The position numbers and the translations under genes were made by a program. A stretch of 64,000 bases of DNA from positions 212,459 through 276,458 of the forward strand of contig JAQTZL010000002.1 of the NCBI GenBank assembly GCA_028687755.1. The letters run 5' to 3'. Below the pieces are notes generated by a model, which was not told the origin of the DNA, did no database searches, and saw nothing but the letters and a program-made list of their open reading frames with translations. Shown here piece after piece: positions 7,897 through 17,638 of this stretch (positions within the stretch are counted from its first letter, which is position 1; the number at the start of each line of letters is the position of its first letter). Origin of the DNA: Candidatus Nanopelagicales bacterium. GTDB taxonomy: Bacteria; Actinomycetota; Actinomycetes; S36-B12.

Positions 7897-9309
7897 GTGG
7901 CGAAGTTGCATGACCTCACGGCACTTGAGCAAGGAGAGGCGATTGCCCGCCGCGAAATTTCAGCGCTTGAGCTCACCAATCACTACCTTGACCGAGCCGA
8001 CCAGTTCGATGCGACCGTAGGAGCCTTTGCTCTGCGCACGCCAGATGAAGCGCGCGAGCAGGCTGCTGCGGCAGATTTTGAGCGCGATCGAGTAGGCCTC
8101 TCGCTGCTGCATGGAGTAGTGATTCCGCCCAAGGATTTGAACGCCTGGGCTGGGGTGCAATGTCGGTTGGGTTCTGCGGCGTATCACTTCATTCCAGATG
8201 CTGACGATCATGTGGTGATCCGGATGAAGGAAGCGGGATTCGTCTTCACTGGAAAAACCAACACTCCTGAGTTGGGCTTGCCTTCGTACACCGAGCCTGA
8301 CGTGGCCCCACCTGCTCGGTCACCCTTTGCTCTTGCGCGTACTGCAGGTGGATCAAGCGGCGGCGCGGCATCCGCAGTTGCCTCAGGGCTTGCAGCCGCT
8401 GCCGTGGGATCAGATGGTGGTGGATCAATTCGTATCCCGGCAAGTTGTTGCGGCCTAGTGGGAATCAAGCCAAGCCGGGGTCGAGTATCTAACGGGCCAA
8501 GTGGTGAAAGCGTTGGCGAACTTGGAGTGCAAGGGCCGCTGGCCCGCACAGTTGCCGATGCAGCTGCGATTCTCGATGTCCTGAGTGTGCCGTTTGTGGG
8601 CGATGAGCTTCGGGCACCGATGTTGGCCCGGGGAAGTTCCTTTCTCTCGGCTGCCGGTGGCGAGGTTCAACGATTGCGGATCGGAAGATTTGCAAAGCCC
8701 ATCATTGCTCATTGTTCGGTAGATGCCGAAGTGCTGCATGGGTATGAGGCAACATCGCAATTGCTTGAATCCCTTGGTCACGAAGTAATCGACATGGAAG
8801 TGCCTTTTCCTTCAGATATTTTTTCGTATTTTGAAATTCTGTGGAGTTCACTTACCGCAGCCATTGAGTTTGAAGATGAGCAATTCGCGCAATTGCGGCC
8901 ACTCACCACCTGGTTGTATGAGAAGGGTCAGCAGGTATCCGGTGTGCAGCTGGCGCGCACGGTTACACAATTGCGAACCATCGCTCGCACCTCTATTCAG
9001 CACATGAGTATGTTCGATGTGATTCTCACACCGACGCTTGCTCAATTGCCTCCGGCAATCGGTGCAATGCGAAATGATGCCGATCCTGAAGCTGATTTCC
9101 TTGCACAGTGTGAATTCACTCCATTTACGTCACCTTTTAATATGACTGGTCAGCCAGCAATTTCCTTGCCTTTACATTGGAGCAATGAAGGCATTCCTAT
9201 TGGAATGCAATTCATTGGTAGACCCTTTGATGAATTCACCTTGATTGCGTTAGCCGCTCAACTTGAGCAAGCACAGCCTTGGAATGACCGACATCCGGAA
9301 ATGTGGTGA
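7897..9309 (+). CDS. amidase, amidase-signature family
   Basis: A 470-residue amidase-signature hydrolase. The Ser-cisSer-Lys triad is present: K79 in IPPKDLNAWAG, S154 in the GGSSGG loop (151-156), and nucleophile S177 in GSDGGGSIRIPAS. Length and spacing match GatA-like amidases, but no gatB or gatC is adjacent and the C-terminal half diverges, so it is more likely a catabolic amidase than the tRNA amidotransferase subunit. Start: GTG at 7897 gives the family N-terminus KLHDLTALEQGEAIARRE. The start has no clear ribosome-binding site, and only 22 bases separate it from the divergent peptidase start. malQ follows nine bases after its stop. The substrate is unknown. Confidence 0.88.
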   Translation: MAKLHDLTALEQGEAIARREISALELTNHYLDRADQFDATVGAFALRTPDEAREQAAAADFERDRVGLSLLHGVVIPPKDLNAWAGVQCRLGSAAYHFIPDADDHVVIRMKEAGFVFTGKTNTPELGLPSYTEPDVAPPARSPFALARTAGGSSGGAASAVASGLAAAAVGSDGGGSIRIPASCCGLVGIKPSRGRVSNGPSGESVGELGVQGPLARTVADAAAILDVLSVPFVGDELRAPMLARGSSFLSAAGGEVQRLRIGRFAKPIIAHCSVDAEVLHGYEATSQLLESLGHEVIDMEVPFPSDIFSYFEILWSSLTAAIEFEDEQFAQLRPLTTWLYEKGQQVSGVQLARTVTQLRTIARTSIQHMSMFDVILTPTLAQLPPAIGAMRNDADPEADFLAQCEFTPFTSPFNMTGQPAISLPLHWSNEGIPIGMQFIGRPFDEFTLIALAAQLEQAQPWNDRHPEMW

Positions 9310-9318
9310 GGAACAGCA

Positions 9319-11460
9319 ATGTCTGAACTCTTAATGACTCCAGAGCTCGTGCAACTGGCTGATGCATGCGGTGTTGCAACGCAGTATTGGGGTCAGGCAG
9401 GTGAACGGGTAGTCATCGCTCCGGAAACTTTGCATGCGGTGTTGGGATCACTTGGCTATGACACCAGTTCAGCAAGCGCGATCAACGCATCGCTTGACGG
9501 AGTGCGCACTCGCGACTGGCGCCGCATGTTGCCTGCATTCACGGTTGGAGTGCAAGGTCAGGAACGTCGATTGTGGGTGCATGTGACACATGGCGATCCC
9601 GTCAGTGTCTGGGTTGAAGCTGAAGATGGATTCCGTACTGATTTGGCGCAGATGGACTACTGGGTTGAGCCCGTTGAGATTGAGGGCGCACTTATTGGTG
9701 AGGCGAGTTTCGCGATTCCCGCCGATCTTCCCGTTGGTTATTACTCGATTCACGCTTCGTCATTGGATCGAACTGCTACTGCTCAGATGGCAATGACTCC
9801 GGCGCGCTTGCATCCTGAAGTCATCGCAGGGGAGCGCCAGTGGGGATTTATGGAACAGCTCTATGCAACACGTTCACGCAACTCGTGGGGTTTAGGTGAT
9901 CTTCACGATTGTGCTGATGTTGCGACCTGGAGTGCAAAGGATTTCGGCGCAGGTTTCTTGCTGATCAATCCATTGCACGCGGCTGCACCGACGAAACCAA
10001 TGGCCCCGTCTCCGTACCTTCCAGTTTCTCGGCGTTTTTCCAATCCGATCTATCTACGTATTGAAGATCTTCCGGAGTATGCGGAAGCCGGCAAGAAAAT
10101 CCGCAAGCGTATTGAGGAATTGGCCAAACCCCTACGTGCGATGAATTCCAGTGCGGAGCTGCTTGATCGCGATGCAGTGTGGGCAGCAAAGCGCGCGGCA
10201 CTTGAAATGTTGTTCGCCGAAGGGCTCACCAAGAAGCGGGCTCAGGAATTTGCGAACTACTGCCAGCGTGAAGGTCAAGGGTTAGTGAACTTCGCGATCT
10301 GGTCAACGCTGTGCGACGTGTATGGCAGTAACGGATCAACGTGGCCGTCGGAATTTCACGAGGTAACGAATCCTGCGATTGCACAATTCGCAGCTTCACG
10401 GTCCATAGACGTTCAATTTCATATGTGGATGCAGTTTGTTGTTGATGAGCAACTCGCGCGCACCCAAACGGCCGCGAAATCAGCGGGCATGGCGATTGGC
10501 ATCATGCTTGATCTGGCAGTTGGCGTTCACCCCGAAGGTTCGGATGCTTGGTCGCTGCGCAATGTACTTGCGCAAAATATTGGTGTCGGTGCTCCTCCGG
10601 ATATGTACAACCAACTTGGTCAGAATTGGCATCAGCCGCCTTGGCATCCAGTTTCATTGGCGGAAGCTGCTTACCTCCCTTACCGAGAATTACTGCGCGC
10701 AATGATGCGGAACGCTGGTGGGTTGCGCATCGATCACGTATTGGGACTCTTTCGCATGTGGTGGGTGCCGAGTGGCATGCAAGCCGATAAAGGAACGTTC
10801 GTGCGCTTTGATTTCGAAGCGATGATCGGGTTGCTCGTACTCGAAGCGCATCGCGCGGGTGTGCTCGTGATCGGTGAAGATCTGGGAACAGTTGAGCCTT
10901 GGGTCCAAGATGTTTTGCGAGAGCGTGGAATTCTAGGTACGTCAGTGCTCTGGTTTGAAAGTGGCGACGATGGTTGCGCACTTGCACCCGAACATTGGCG
11001 CAAGGAAGTGCTCGCAAGTGTCACTGTTCATGACTTGCCACCTACTGCAGGTTTCTTAAGAGATGAGCATGTGCGCATCCGTCACGAACTTGGGTTACTA
11101 ACCCGCTCGGAAGATGCCGAGCGCACGGATGCAAAATCTGAGCGTGACGATTGGGTGAACATCCTGCGAGATCGCCAGTGGTTGGGCCAGGAAAATCAGG
11201 CGATTTCTGAAGTGGAGCTGGACGAAGTGGCACTTGCCTTGCATCGAGCCTTAGGCGCATCTCCAGCCAGACTCGTCGGCATTTCATTACCTGACGTGAT
11301 CGGTGATCGTCGCGCTCAAAACCAACCAGGTACTGATCAGGAGTACCCAAATTGGCGCGTTCCGATGACGAACGCAACAGGTGAAGTGATGTTGATAGAA
11401 GACCTGCAAGCCAAAAGTGCACAGGCGCAGGCCTTCGTCAACGCATTGTCAACGCAGTGA
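9319..11460 (+). CDS. malQ: 4-alpha-glucanotransferase (amylomaltase), GH77
   Basis: A 713-residue disproportionating enzyme that transfers maltosyl units between maltodextrins. It has the N-terminal extension of about 150 residues found in actinobacterial MalQ, followed by the GH77 barrel. Catalytic residues: nucleophile D472 in GGLRIDHVLGL, acid/base E520 in VIGEDLGTV, and D572 in TVHDLPPTAGF. The ATG at 9319 is preceded by GAGGAA at a suitable distance. It lies nine bases after the amidase stop and converges with pepN across a nine-base gap. Together with the alpha-glucosidase it suggests cytoplasmic use of glycogen or maltodextrin. Confidence 0.95.
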   Translation: MSELLMTPELVQLADACGVATQYWGQAGERVVIAPETLHAVLGSLGYDTSSASAINASLDGVRTRDWRRMLPAFTVGVQGQERRLWVHVTHGDPVSVWVEAEDGFRTDLAQMDYWVEPVEIEGALIGEASFAIPADLPVGYYSIHASSLDRTATAQMAMTPARLHPEVIAGERQWGFMEQLYATRSRNSWGLGDLHDCADVATWSAKDFGAGFLLINPLHAAAPTKPMAPSPYLPVSRRFSNPIYLRIEDLPEYAEAGKKIRKRIEELAKPLRAMNSSAELLDRDAVWAAKRAALEMLFAEGLTKKRAQEFANYCQREGQGLVNFAIWSTLCDVYGSNGSTWPSEFHEVTNPAIAQFAASRSIDVQFHMWMQFVVDEQLARTQTAAKSAGMAIGIMLDLAVGVHPEGSDAWSLRNVLAQNIGVGAPPDMYNQLGQNWHQPPWHPVSLAEAAYLPYRELLRAMMRNAGGLRIDHVLGLFRMWWVPSGMQADKGTFVRFDFEAMIGLLVLEAHRAGVLVIGEDLGTVEPWVQDVLRERGILGTSVLWFESGDDGCALAPEHWRKEVLASVTVHDLPPTAGFLRDEHVRIRHELGLLTRSEDAERTDAKSERDDWVNILRDRQWLGQENQAISEVELDEVALALHRALGASPARLVGISLPDVIGDRRAQNQPGTDQEYPNWRVPMTNATGEVMLIEDLQAKSAQAQAFVNALSTQ

Positions 11461-11469
11461 AGTAATCAG

Positions 11470-14034
11470 TTATGCACGATCGCGTGCTTGCGCACGAATC
11501 GAACGTTCAACACCATCGCGGCCTTCACTGACCAAACGTCGACCAGCTGGTCCCAGATCGTTTGCAGCCGCGCTTGCGAGCAACTCGTCAGTGAGTCGAA
11601 GTGTTTCTGCATCCGCAAGCAAGAACGGATACAAGCCAACAGTGAGTTCCTGAGCAATTTCGTGTGTGCGATCGCGCCACATGCGCGCGATCTCAACAAA
11701 GTACTTTTCCCGGAAGTTCACAAGGAGTTCGCGCTGCTCAGGTTGTACAAATCCAGCCAACGTGGCGCCAATGAGCGCGTTTGGCAGATCAGTGCGCTCG
11801 AAGAGATCGTTCCAAGCGATGTTTTTTGCTTCCAGTTCTGGGCGAGCAGCAAGAGCATGTGCAGCATGCCGGCGCCCGGTGGCAGTGTCATCGCTCTTGA
11901 GTTCGGTTTCAACTGCCGCATCACCCAGTTTTCCTGTAGTGACAAGCCGATCGAGCATGAACCAACGAAGATCGGTATCAACGGCGAGCCCTTGCCACAC
12001 GATTGATCCATCAAGGAGACCGGCAACCACTGCCAAGTCAGCATCTGAACGCGCAGCACCAATAAACGAACGCGTAAATGCGAGTTGATGATCGCTTCCG
12101 GCAACTGCAGTTTGCGCCGATTCGCGTGTTGCTGCGGCTAGGCGATCGTTGTATTCATTGCGGTGATCAGCGCTGGCGTATTGATCAATCGCACTCTTGA
12201 GCTGACGAAGCACGCCTTGCACAACACCGATATCTGATTCCGTTGCGGTTCCGCTGAGCACCAGCGCGAGGTAATCGCCAGTTGAAACTTCAGCATCGCG
12301 TGTCATGTCCCAAGCCGCGCCCCAGATCACAGCACGAGCAAGTGAGTCATCCATGTCGCCGAGATGAGCAACTGCGGTAGCCCATGAACGTTCATCGAGA
12401 CGAATCTTGGCGAAAGTGAGGTCACCATCATTCAGCAGCAATAAATCTGGCTGCTTCACGCCAACGAGTGCATCAATGGCGGTTGTTGCACCAGAAATAT
12501 CAACTTCTAAGCGATCGCGAAGCACGAGGCGACCGTTGTTGAGGTCATACAAGCCGATGCCGAGGCGATGTGATCGCAAGGTTGGCGCGATGCCAGCTGG
12601 TGAGCTTGGTGGTTCTTGCTCGACGACGACGCTCGTGAAGTTTCCCGAAGCATCAACAGTGATGAGTGGACGCAGCAAGTTCACGCCGCTGGTGCGTAGC
12701 CATTCATCAGTCCATGATGAAAGATCGCGCCCCGACGTTGCTTCAAGTTCTACGAGCAAATCAGGGAGTTGCGTGTTCTTCCACGCGTGCTTGACGAAGT
12801 ACTGCTGTAAGCCCGCCAAGAATTCAGCTTCACCAACCCACGCCACCAATTGACGCAAGGCTGAAGCGCCCTTTGCGTAGGTGATGCCGTCAAAGTTCAC
12901 GCGAACTGAATCAAGGTCGACCATGTCGGCAGCAATCGGGTGCGTTGAAGGCAACTGGTCTTGGCGATAGGCCCAAGCCTTGCGCTGGTTAGCAAATGTT
13001 GTCCAGGCATCGTTGTAACGAGTGGCGTGAACATTTGCGTAGTGAGCAGCCCATTCGGCGAAGGATTCATTGAGCCAAAGGTCATCCCACCAGGTCATGG
13101 TCACTAAATCGCCAAACCACATGTGTGCCATCTCGTGCAAAATCGTGTTGGCGCGTTGTTCATAGGCCGCATCAGTTACACGTGATCGGAAGATGAGATC
13201 TTCCAGGAACGTTACGCAGCCTGCGTTTTCCATTGCACCTGCATTGAACTCTGGAACAAAGAGCTGGTCGTACTTTCCAAATGGGTAACCCACTTTGAAC
13301 TGCTCTTCAAAGAATGCAAAACCTTGTTTCGTGATGAGCAAAATGTCATCAGAGTCCAAGTACTGCGAAAGGGACTGGCGGCAGAACACGCCAAGCGGGT
13401 AGGTGCCATAGGCGCCTTCGTACACATCCTCAACCTTGAAGTACGGGCCAGCAACTAGTGCGGTGATGTAAGTAGACATGCGTGGAGCAGCAGCAAATTC
13501 CCAACGAGCAACGCCTTCTCGCACAGGAGTTGGCTCAGGGCTCGTGCTGTTGGAAACCACCTGCCAATGTGCTGGTGCTGTGACGCGTAATTCAAAGGTT
13601 GCTTTGAGGTCTGGCTGTTCAAAACATGCATACATACGGCGAGCATCTGCTGATTCAAACTGGGTGTAGAGGTAGGTCTCGTTATCCACTGGATCAACAA
13701 AGCGATGAAGGCCTTCGCCAGTGTTCATGTAATCGCCAAGAGCGGCGACAACCACAGTGTTTTCTGCCTGCAGATTTGGCAGGTGAATACGAGCACCGTC
13801 AACGGCAGTTTCGAGATCAAGGGCTACGCCATTGAGTTCAACAGCTTTCACGTTGGCGATGTGATCAAGCCACGTAGATGATCCTGGAGTGCGGCAAGCG
13901 AAGGTCGCCGTTGTGGTCACTTCGAAGGTCTCGCCCCTGCCAGTGAGGTCAAGATCAACCACGTAGCTGTGGGAGTCGATGACCTTCGCGCGGTCGGCTG
14001 CTTCTGCTCGGGTGAGGTTCTCGTTGTTCGCCAT
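11470..14034 (-). CDS. pepN: aminopeptidase N, M1 zinc metallopeptidase
   Basis: An 854-residue M1 peptidase that removes N-terminal residues from peptides in the cytosol. The exopeptidase motif GAMEN is at 266-270; the zinc site is H300-E301-x-x-H304 (HEMAH) with the third ligand E323 in NESFAEW. The C-terminal 400 residues fit the ERAP1_C-like helical domain. The ATG at 14034 gives MANNENLTRAEA, the usual actinobacterial PepN start. It is convergent with malQ and divergent from the DsbA-like pair, as in mycobacteria where pepN adjoins Rv2466c. Confidence 0.96.
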   Translation of the reverse strand: MANNENLTRAEAADRAKVIDSHSYVVDLDLTGRGETFEVTTTATFACRTPGSSTWLDHIANVKAVELNGVALDLETAVDGARIHLPNLQAENTVVVAALGDYMNTGEGLHRFVDPVDNETYLYTQFESADARRMYACFEQPDLKATFELRVTAPAHWQVVSNSTSPEPTPVREGVARWEFAAAPRMSTYITALVAGPYFKVEDVYEGAYGTYPLGVFCRQSLSQYLDSDDILLITKQGFAFFEEQFKVGYPFGKYDQLFVPEFNAGAMENAGCVTFLEDLIFRSRVTDAAYEQRANTILHEMAHMWFGDLVTMTWWDDLWLNESFAEWAAHYANVHATRYNDAWTTFANQRKAWAYRQDQLPSTHPIAADMVDLDSVRVNFDGITYAKGASALRQLVAWVGEAEFLAGLQQYFVKHAWKNTQLPDLLVELEATSGRDLSSWTDEWLRTSGVNLLRPLITVDASGNFTSVVVEQEPPSSPAGIAPTLRSHRLGIGLYDLNNGRLVLRDRLEVDISGATTAIDALVGVKQPDLLLLNDGDLTFAKIRLDERSWATAVAHLGDMDDSLARAVIWGAAWDMTRDAEVSTGDYLALVLSGTATESDIGVVQGVLRQLKSAIDQYASADHRNEYNDRLAAATRESAQTAVAGSDHQLAFTRSFIGAARSDADLAVVAGLLDGSIVWQGLAVDTDLRWFMLDRLVTTGKLGDAAVETELKSDDTATGRRHAAHALAARPELEAKNIAWNDLFERTDLPNALIGATLAGFVQPEQRELLVNFREKYFVEIARMWRDRTHEIAQELTVGLYPFLLADAETLRLTDELLASAAANDLGPAGRRLVSEGRDGVERSIRAQARDRA

Positions 14035-14082
14035 ATGCGGATCCTGCCACCTAGAGATGTCGGCTCGGTTACGGTGTCTGGC

Positions 14083-14706
14083 GTGAGTACCCCTGTTGAT
14101 TTTTGGATGGACCCTTTAAGCCCGTGGGCTTGGGTCAGTGCCCGATGGCTCGAAGAAGTCCAGACCATGCGAGATATCAAGGTGAATTGGCATGTGATGT
14201 GCCTAGACATCTTGCATGAGAACGATGAAGTGCCACTGGCGCAGGATTTCCGTGCCTGGATGAAGAACACCTGGTTGCCTGCTCGCGCAGTGGAAGCGGC
14301 CCGTGCGCAACAAGGTGATGAAGCAGCTCGTGCACTCCTGTTTGCCATTGGACGGATGAGCAACGTTGATCGCAATCGCGATCTGCCGGGCGTCATTGCA
14401 GCAGCCGTTGCCGAATGTGGTCTGCCGGAAAATGTGGTGCAAGCATCCATGACCAACGAATTTGACGCTGCAGTGCGAGCAAGTCACGAAGCGGGCATGG
14501 CTTTAGGTGGCAAAGATGTCGGCACGCCAATCCTGGCAATCCCTGGCCCTGACGGGACGCCTGTTGGTCTCTTTGGCCCAGTTGTCACACCGACGCCACG
14601 GGGCGATGCGGCGGGTCGACTCTGGGATGGCGTCCTCTTACTGGCTCAAACCCCAGGCTTCTATGAACTCAAGAAAGAACGAACGGCGAAGGTCTGGTGC
14701 GACTGA
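14083..14706 (+). CDS. DsbA-family protein with degenerate SPWA active site
   Basis: A 207-residue thioredoxin-fold protein of the DsbA / mycothiol-dependent nitroreductase (Rv2466c) family. The active-site position reads DPLSPWAW (S13-P-W-A16), so both cysteines of the CPWC motif known in Rv2466c are replaced. The rest of the fold is retained, including the cis-proline region GKDVGTPILAI and FGPVVTPTPRG. Start: GTG at 14083 (VSTPVDFWMDP) matches the family; alternatives at 14035 and 14074 would add an atypical leader. The stop overlaps the next paralogue as TGATG. It is probably not a dithiol oxidoreductase; a cofactor- or thiol-binding role is inferred. Confidence 0.8.
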   Translation: MSTPVDFWMDPLSPWAWVSARWLEEVQTMRDIKVNWHVMCLDILHENDEVPLAQDFRAWMKNTWLPARAVEAARAQQGDEAARALLFAIGRMSNVDRNRDLPGVIAAAVAECGLPENVVQASMTNEFDAAVRASHEAGMALGGKDVGTPILAIPGPDGTPVGLFGPVVTPTPRGDAAGRLWDGVLLLAQTPGFYELKKERTAKVWCD

Positions 14707-15317
14707 TGAAGGCGACTTTTTGGTTTGATCCGATGTGCCCATGGGCCTGGATCACCTCGCGCTGGGTTCTCGAAGTAGAGAAGGTTCGCGATGTTCAGGT
14801 GAACTGGCAAGTGATGTCACTCGGCGTGCTCAATGAAAACAACGACGTACCTGCTGAATATGCAGAACTCATCAAGCGGACCTGGCGCCCAGTGCGCGTG
14901 CTGCATGCAGCGGCGCAACAACAAGGCGAGCAGGTGTTGTTGCCGCTCTACACCGCCATGGGTAACCGATTCCATCTAGAAAAGCAAAAAGATGTGGACG
15001 TGGTTATTGCCGCCGCACTTGCTGAGGTTGGACTGGATGCAAGTCTGGCTGCGGCAGCTGACAGCACTGATTTCGATGAGCTGGTTCGTGCAAGTCATGC
15101 GAATGCTGTTGCGATGTCGGGCAAGGGTGTGGGAACGCCGGTTATTGCCATTGATGATCTTGAAGGTAACTCTGTTGGTTTCTTTGGCCCGATCATGACG
15201 CCAATTCCCCGCGGTGAAGCCGCTGGAAAAATGTGGGATGGCTTCGTTCTTGTTGCGCAGGTTCCTGGTGTCGTTGAAATTAAGCGCACCCGATTCGACG
15301 GGCCAAAGGTCGATTAG
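14706..15317 (+). CDS. DsbA-family protein, mycothiol-dependent nitroreductase-like, monothiol CPWA
   Basis: A 203-residue paralogue of the preceding gene and the closer relative of Rv2466c: DPMCPWAWITSRW, then VMSLGVLNEN, GVGTPVIAI and FFGPIMTPIPRGEAAG. It keeps only the first active-site cysteine (C11) and has A14 where the family reference has the resolving cysteine; no other cysteine is present in the protein. This suggests monothiol, mycothiol-type chemistry. The ATG at 14706 shares its A with the upstream stop (TGATG), so the two are translationally coupled. It converges with the DUF429 gene six bases after its stop. Confidence 0.85.
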   Translation: MKATFWFDPMCPWAWITSRWVLEVEKVRDVQVNWQVMSLGVLNENNDVPAEYAELIKRTWRPVRVLHAAAQQQGEQVLLPLYTAMGNRFHLEKQKDVDVVIAAALAEVGLDASLAAAADSTDFDELVRASHANAVAMSGKGVGTPVIAIDDLEGNSVGFFGPIMTPIPRGEAAGKMWDGFVLVAQVPGVVEIKRTRFDGPKVD

Positions 15318-15323
15318 TCGAAC

Positions 15324-15995
15324 TCACGCCCAGATTGTTGGAAGGTTTCCTTTTACCGGCCAACGATCGGCTACTCCATTAGCGATGCGTAAGGCGCCAG
15401 CTAAAGCAGCGAGTGCATCAAGTGCGTCATCAACTGGAACGTCACTGGGGGCTTGCTTCATGAGCAGCGCACATGAAGTGCCCAGAGTTGTGAGCCATGG
15501 GTCAAGCGCGCGCATGCGAGCACCTGCGCCTGCAGCGCTCTTCTTAGAGGGAAGTACTGAGCCTTCAAGGGCAGCGAACACCAATTCCGGGAAAACCTCG
15601 TATAGGCGCTTATCGGGAAGTAACGCATTGACAGCAAGCACACGCTCAGCCAACGCCATTGCTTGACGGGAAACGCCTTTACCCGTGAGTTCGATGCTTA
15701 AGGCTTGAACTTCATCATTGGGTGCCGCAAAACCAAGCTCAAGGACGGCCTTGGGTGGAGTCATAAACACTCGTGAACCAGCCTTGCCCATTGCGGACTT
15801 AGCTTCAACATCACATATGCGCCACCCTTTGATTGCAAGGTGGATGGGAATGTCGATGCCGATGACATCTAAGCCGTCGAGTTCTTGGGGTAAATCATGA
15901 ATGCCACATGTGCGCCACACAATGTGGTTGTCGCGCAAAATAGCGATGACCCAACCTTTGGCATAGCCATCAATGCCGGCCAGAGATTGGGTCAT
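15324..15995 (-). CDS. DUF429 protein, predicted RNase H-like fold
   Basis: A 223-residue protein with the DUF429 signatures: GIDGYAKGW at the N-terminus, GIDIPIHL, RICDVEAKSAMG, YEVFPELVF and a C-terminal DDALDALAALAGA. The acidic residues in GIDG, IDIP and DDALDA correspond to the RNase H-like metal site predicted for the family, whose members are annotated as predicted nucleases. The biochemical function is not established. It stands alone on the minus strand, converging with the DsbA-like pair and 38 bases downstream of the MFS gene stop. The ATG at 15995 is the only sensible start. Confidence 0.8.
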   Translation of the reverse strand: MTQSLAGIDGYAKGWVIAILRDNHIVWRTCGIHDLPQELDGLDVIGIDIPIHLAIKGWRICDVEAKSAMGKAGSRVFMTPPKAVLELGFAAPNDEVQALSIELTGKGVSRQAMALAERVLAVNALLPDKRLYEVFPELVFAALEGSVLPSKKSAAGAGARMRALDPWLTTLGTSCALLMKQAPSDVPVDDALDALAALAGALRIANGVADRWPVKGNLPTIWA

Positions 15996-16033
15996 GCGTA
16001 GATCATTGCAGTGAAGTGAAGGTCTTGTAGCAG

Positions 16034-17638
16034 CTACTCAACAGGTTGAAGCTCTTCAGGATGTTCATGGCCGACCAGTGGCGAGAGTTTGACTTCCTTT
16101 AAGAAGAGCGCGAGCACGAATGCTGCGACCATGAAGGGGAATGCCACGATGAAGATGTGGCTCAATGCGCCGGCGTAAGCAACGAGCACGATGTCATGAA
16201 GTTTCGCCGGCAGTGACGCGATAGTTGAGACCGCATTGGTCATCGCGGCGACATCAACATTGGAGCCACCTGGGATTGCTGCTTCGATGTTCTTCGTTAA
16301 CTGTGAAGTCATCACCGCACCAAAGATTGCAGTGCCCAACGTGCCGCCAATGGAACGGAAGAAGGTGCTTCCGCTGATGGCAGTACCTACTTCACGTACG
16401 TGCACTGAGTTCTGCACAGCAAGCATGAGCACCTGCATCGTTGAACCCATACCCAAGCCAAGAATGAAAAGGCCCAGAGCGATGTACCAGTACGGCGTAT
16501 CAACGGCGATGCGACTCAAAATCAACATTGCGCTCGCTGCAGCAAAGGTTCCAAATATCGGGAAGGCTTTGTAGCGACCCAGCTTGGAAGTTAAGCGCCC
16601 AACAACAAACGATGCTGATGCCATACCGGCCATCATGGGAATCATCTTGAGCCCTGCCTGTGTTGGTGTCACTCCTTGCACAATCTGCAAGAACACCGGC
16701 ATGAAGATGATCGCGCCAAACATCGCTAGTCCCACGAGGAAACTGATGGCACTTGCGACGGTGAAGATCGGGTTCTTGAAAAGTGACATTGGCAGGATTG
16801 GTTCAGTGGCGAAAAACTCTCGCCAGACAAAGCCACCGAGCAACATCAATGAACCTGCGATCATCGAAAGAATCGTGGTTGAACCCCATTCGAACTTATG
16901 GCCGCCCCATTCAACGACCAACAGCAGCAAGCTGACGCCAGAAACCATCAGTACGGCACCTAGGTAATCAATCTTGTGTTTGACGCGTTCGGTTGGGACG
17001 TTGAACACTGCAGAGATAACGAAGAGTGCAACGATGCCAAACGGAATGTTGATGTAAAAGATCCAACGCCAGTTGAGCGACTGAACAAAGAAACCACCAA
17101 GAAGTGGACCCGCAACGCTAGAAAATGCAAACACAGCAGTGAAAAGACCTGTGTAACGGCCGCGCTCGCGTGGGGGAATGACATCGGCGATGCTCGCCAT
17201 TGCCAGCACCATGATGCCGCCGCCACCCAAGCCTTGAATTCCGCGCGAAACGATTAACCATTCCATGCTGTGGGAGAAGCCAGCGAGGAACGACCCGGCG
17301 AGGAAGACAGAAATTGCAATCTGCAACATGATCTTGCGGCCATAAAGGTCAGAGATCTTTCCCCAAATAGGTGTTGAAGCTGTGGAGGCAAGAAGGTACG
17401 CAGTGACCACCCATGAAAGCGAACTCAAGCCATTGAGATCACTCACAATTTGGGGGAGTGCAACTGAAACAATTGTTTGATCAATTGCTGCAAGGAACAT
17501 CGCAAGCATCAACGCGATCATGATCCAGCGCAAACGTGCACCGGTGATGCGATCTTCTGCTGGTGCGCCTTCTGCGATCAGTGCTGCTTCTGGATCAGGT
17601 GCAAGACCTGGGTCTAGGTCTTGCTCAGTGTTACTCAT
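16034..17638 (-). CDS. MFS drug efflux transporter, DHA2 (14-TM, EmrB/QacA) family
   Basis: A 534-residue membrane protein with an acidic 30-residue cytoplasmic N-terminus followed by about 14 hydrophobic segments. The first helix carries the DHA2 motif MFLAAIDQTIVSVALPQI, and loop 2-3 has motif A (GKISDLYGRK). Proton-driven export of hydrophobic drugs or toxic metabolites is expected; the specific substrate is unknown. Its ATG overlaps the MarR stop as ATGA (17635-17638), making a two-gene regulator-pump operon. This is a classic arrangement in which the MarR protein represses the pump until its ligand appears. Confidence 0.92.
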   Translation of the reverse strand: MSNTEQDLDPGLAPDPEAALIAEGAPAEDRITGARLRWIMIALMLAMFLAAIDQTIVSVALPQIVSDLNGLSSLSWVVTAYLLASTASTPIWGKISDLYGRKIMLQIAISVFLAGSFLAGFSHSMEWLIVSRGIQGLGGGGIMVLAMASIADVIPPRERGRYTGLFTAVFAFSSVAGPLLGGFFVQSLNWRWIFYINIPFGIVALFVISAVFNVPTERVKHKIDYLGAVLMVSGVSLLLLVVEWGGHKFEWGSTTILSMIAGSLMLLGGFVWREFFATEPILPMSLFKNPIFTVASAISFLVGLAMFGAIIFMPVFLQIVQGVTPTQAGLKMIPMMAGMASASFVVGRLTSKLGRYKAFPIFGTFAAASAMLILSRIAVDTPYWYIALGLFILGLGMGSTMQVLMLAVQNSVHVREVGTAISGSTFFRSIGGTLGTAIFGAVMTSQLTKNIEAAIPGGSNVDVAAMTNAVSTIASLPAKLHDIVLVAYAGALSHIFIVAFPFMVAAFVLALFLKEVKLSPLVGHEHPEELQPVE

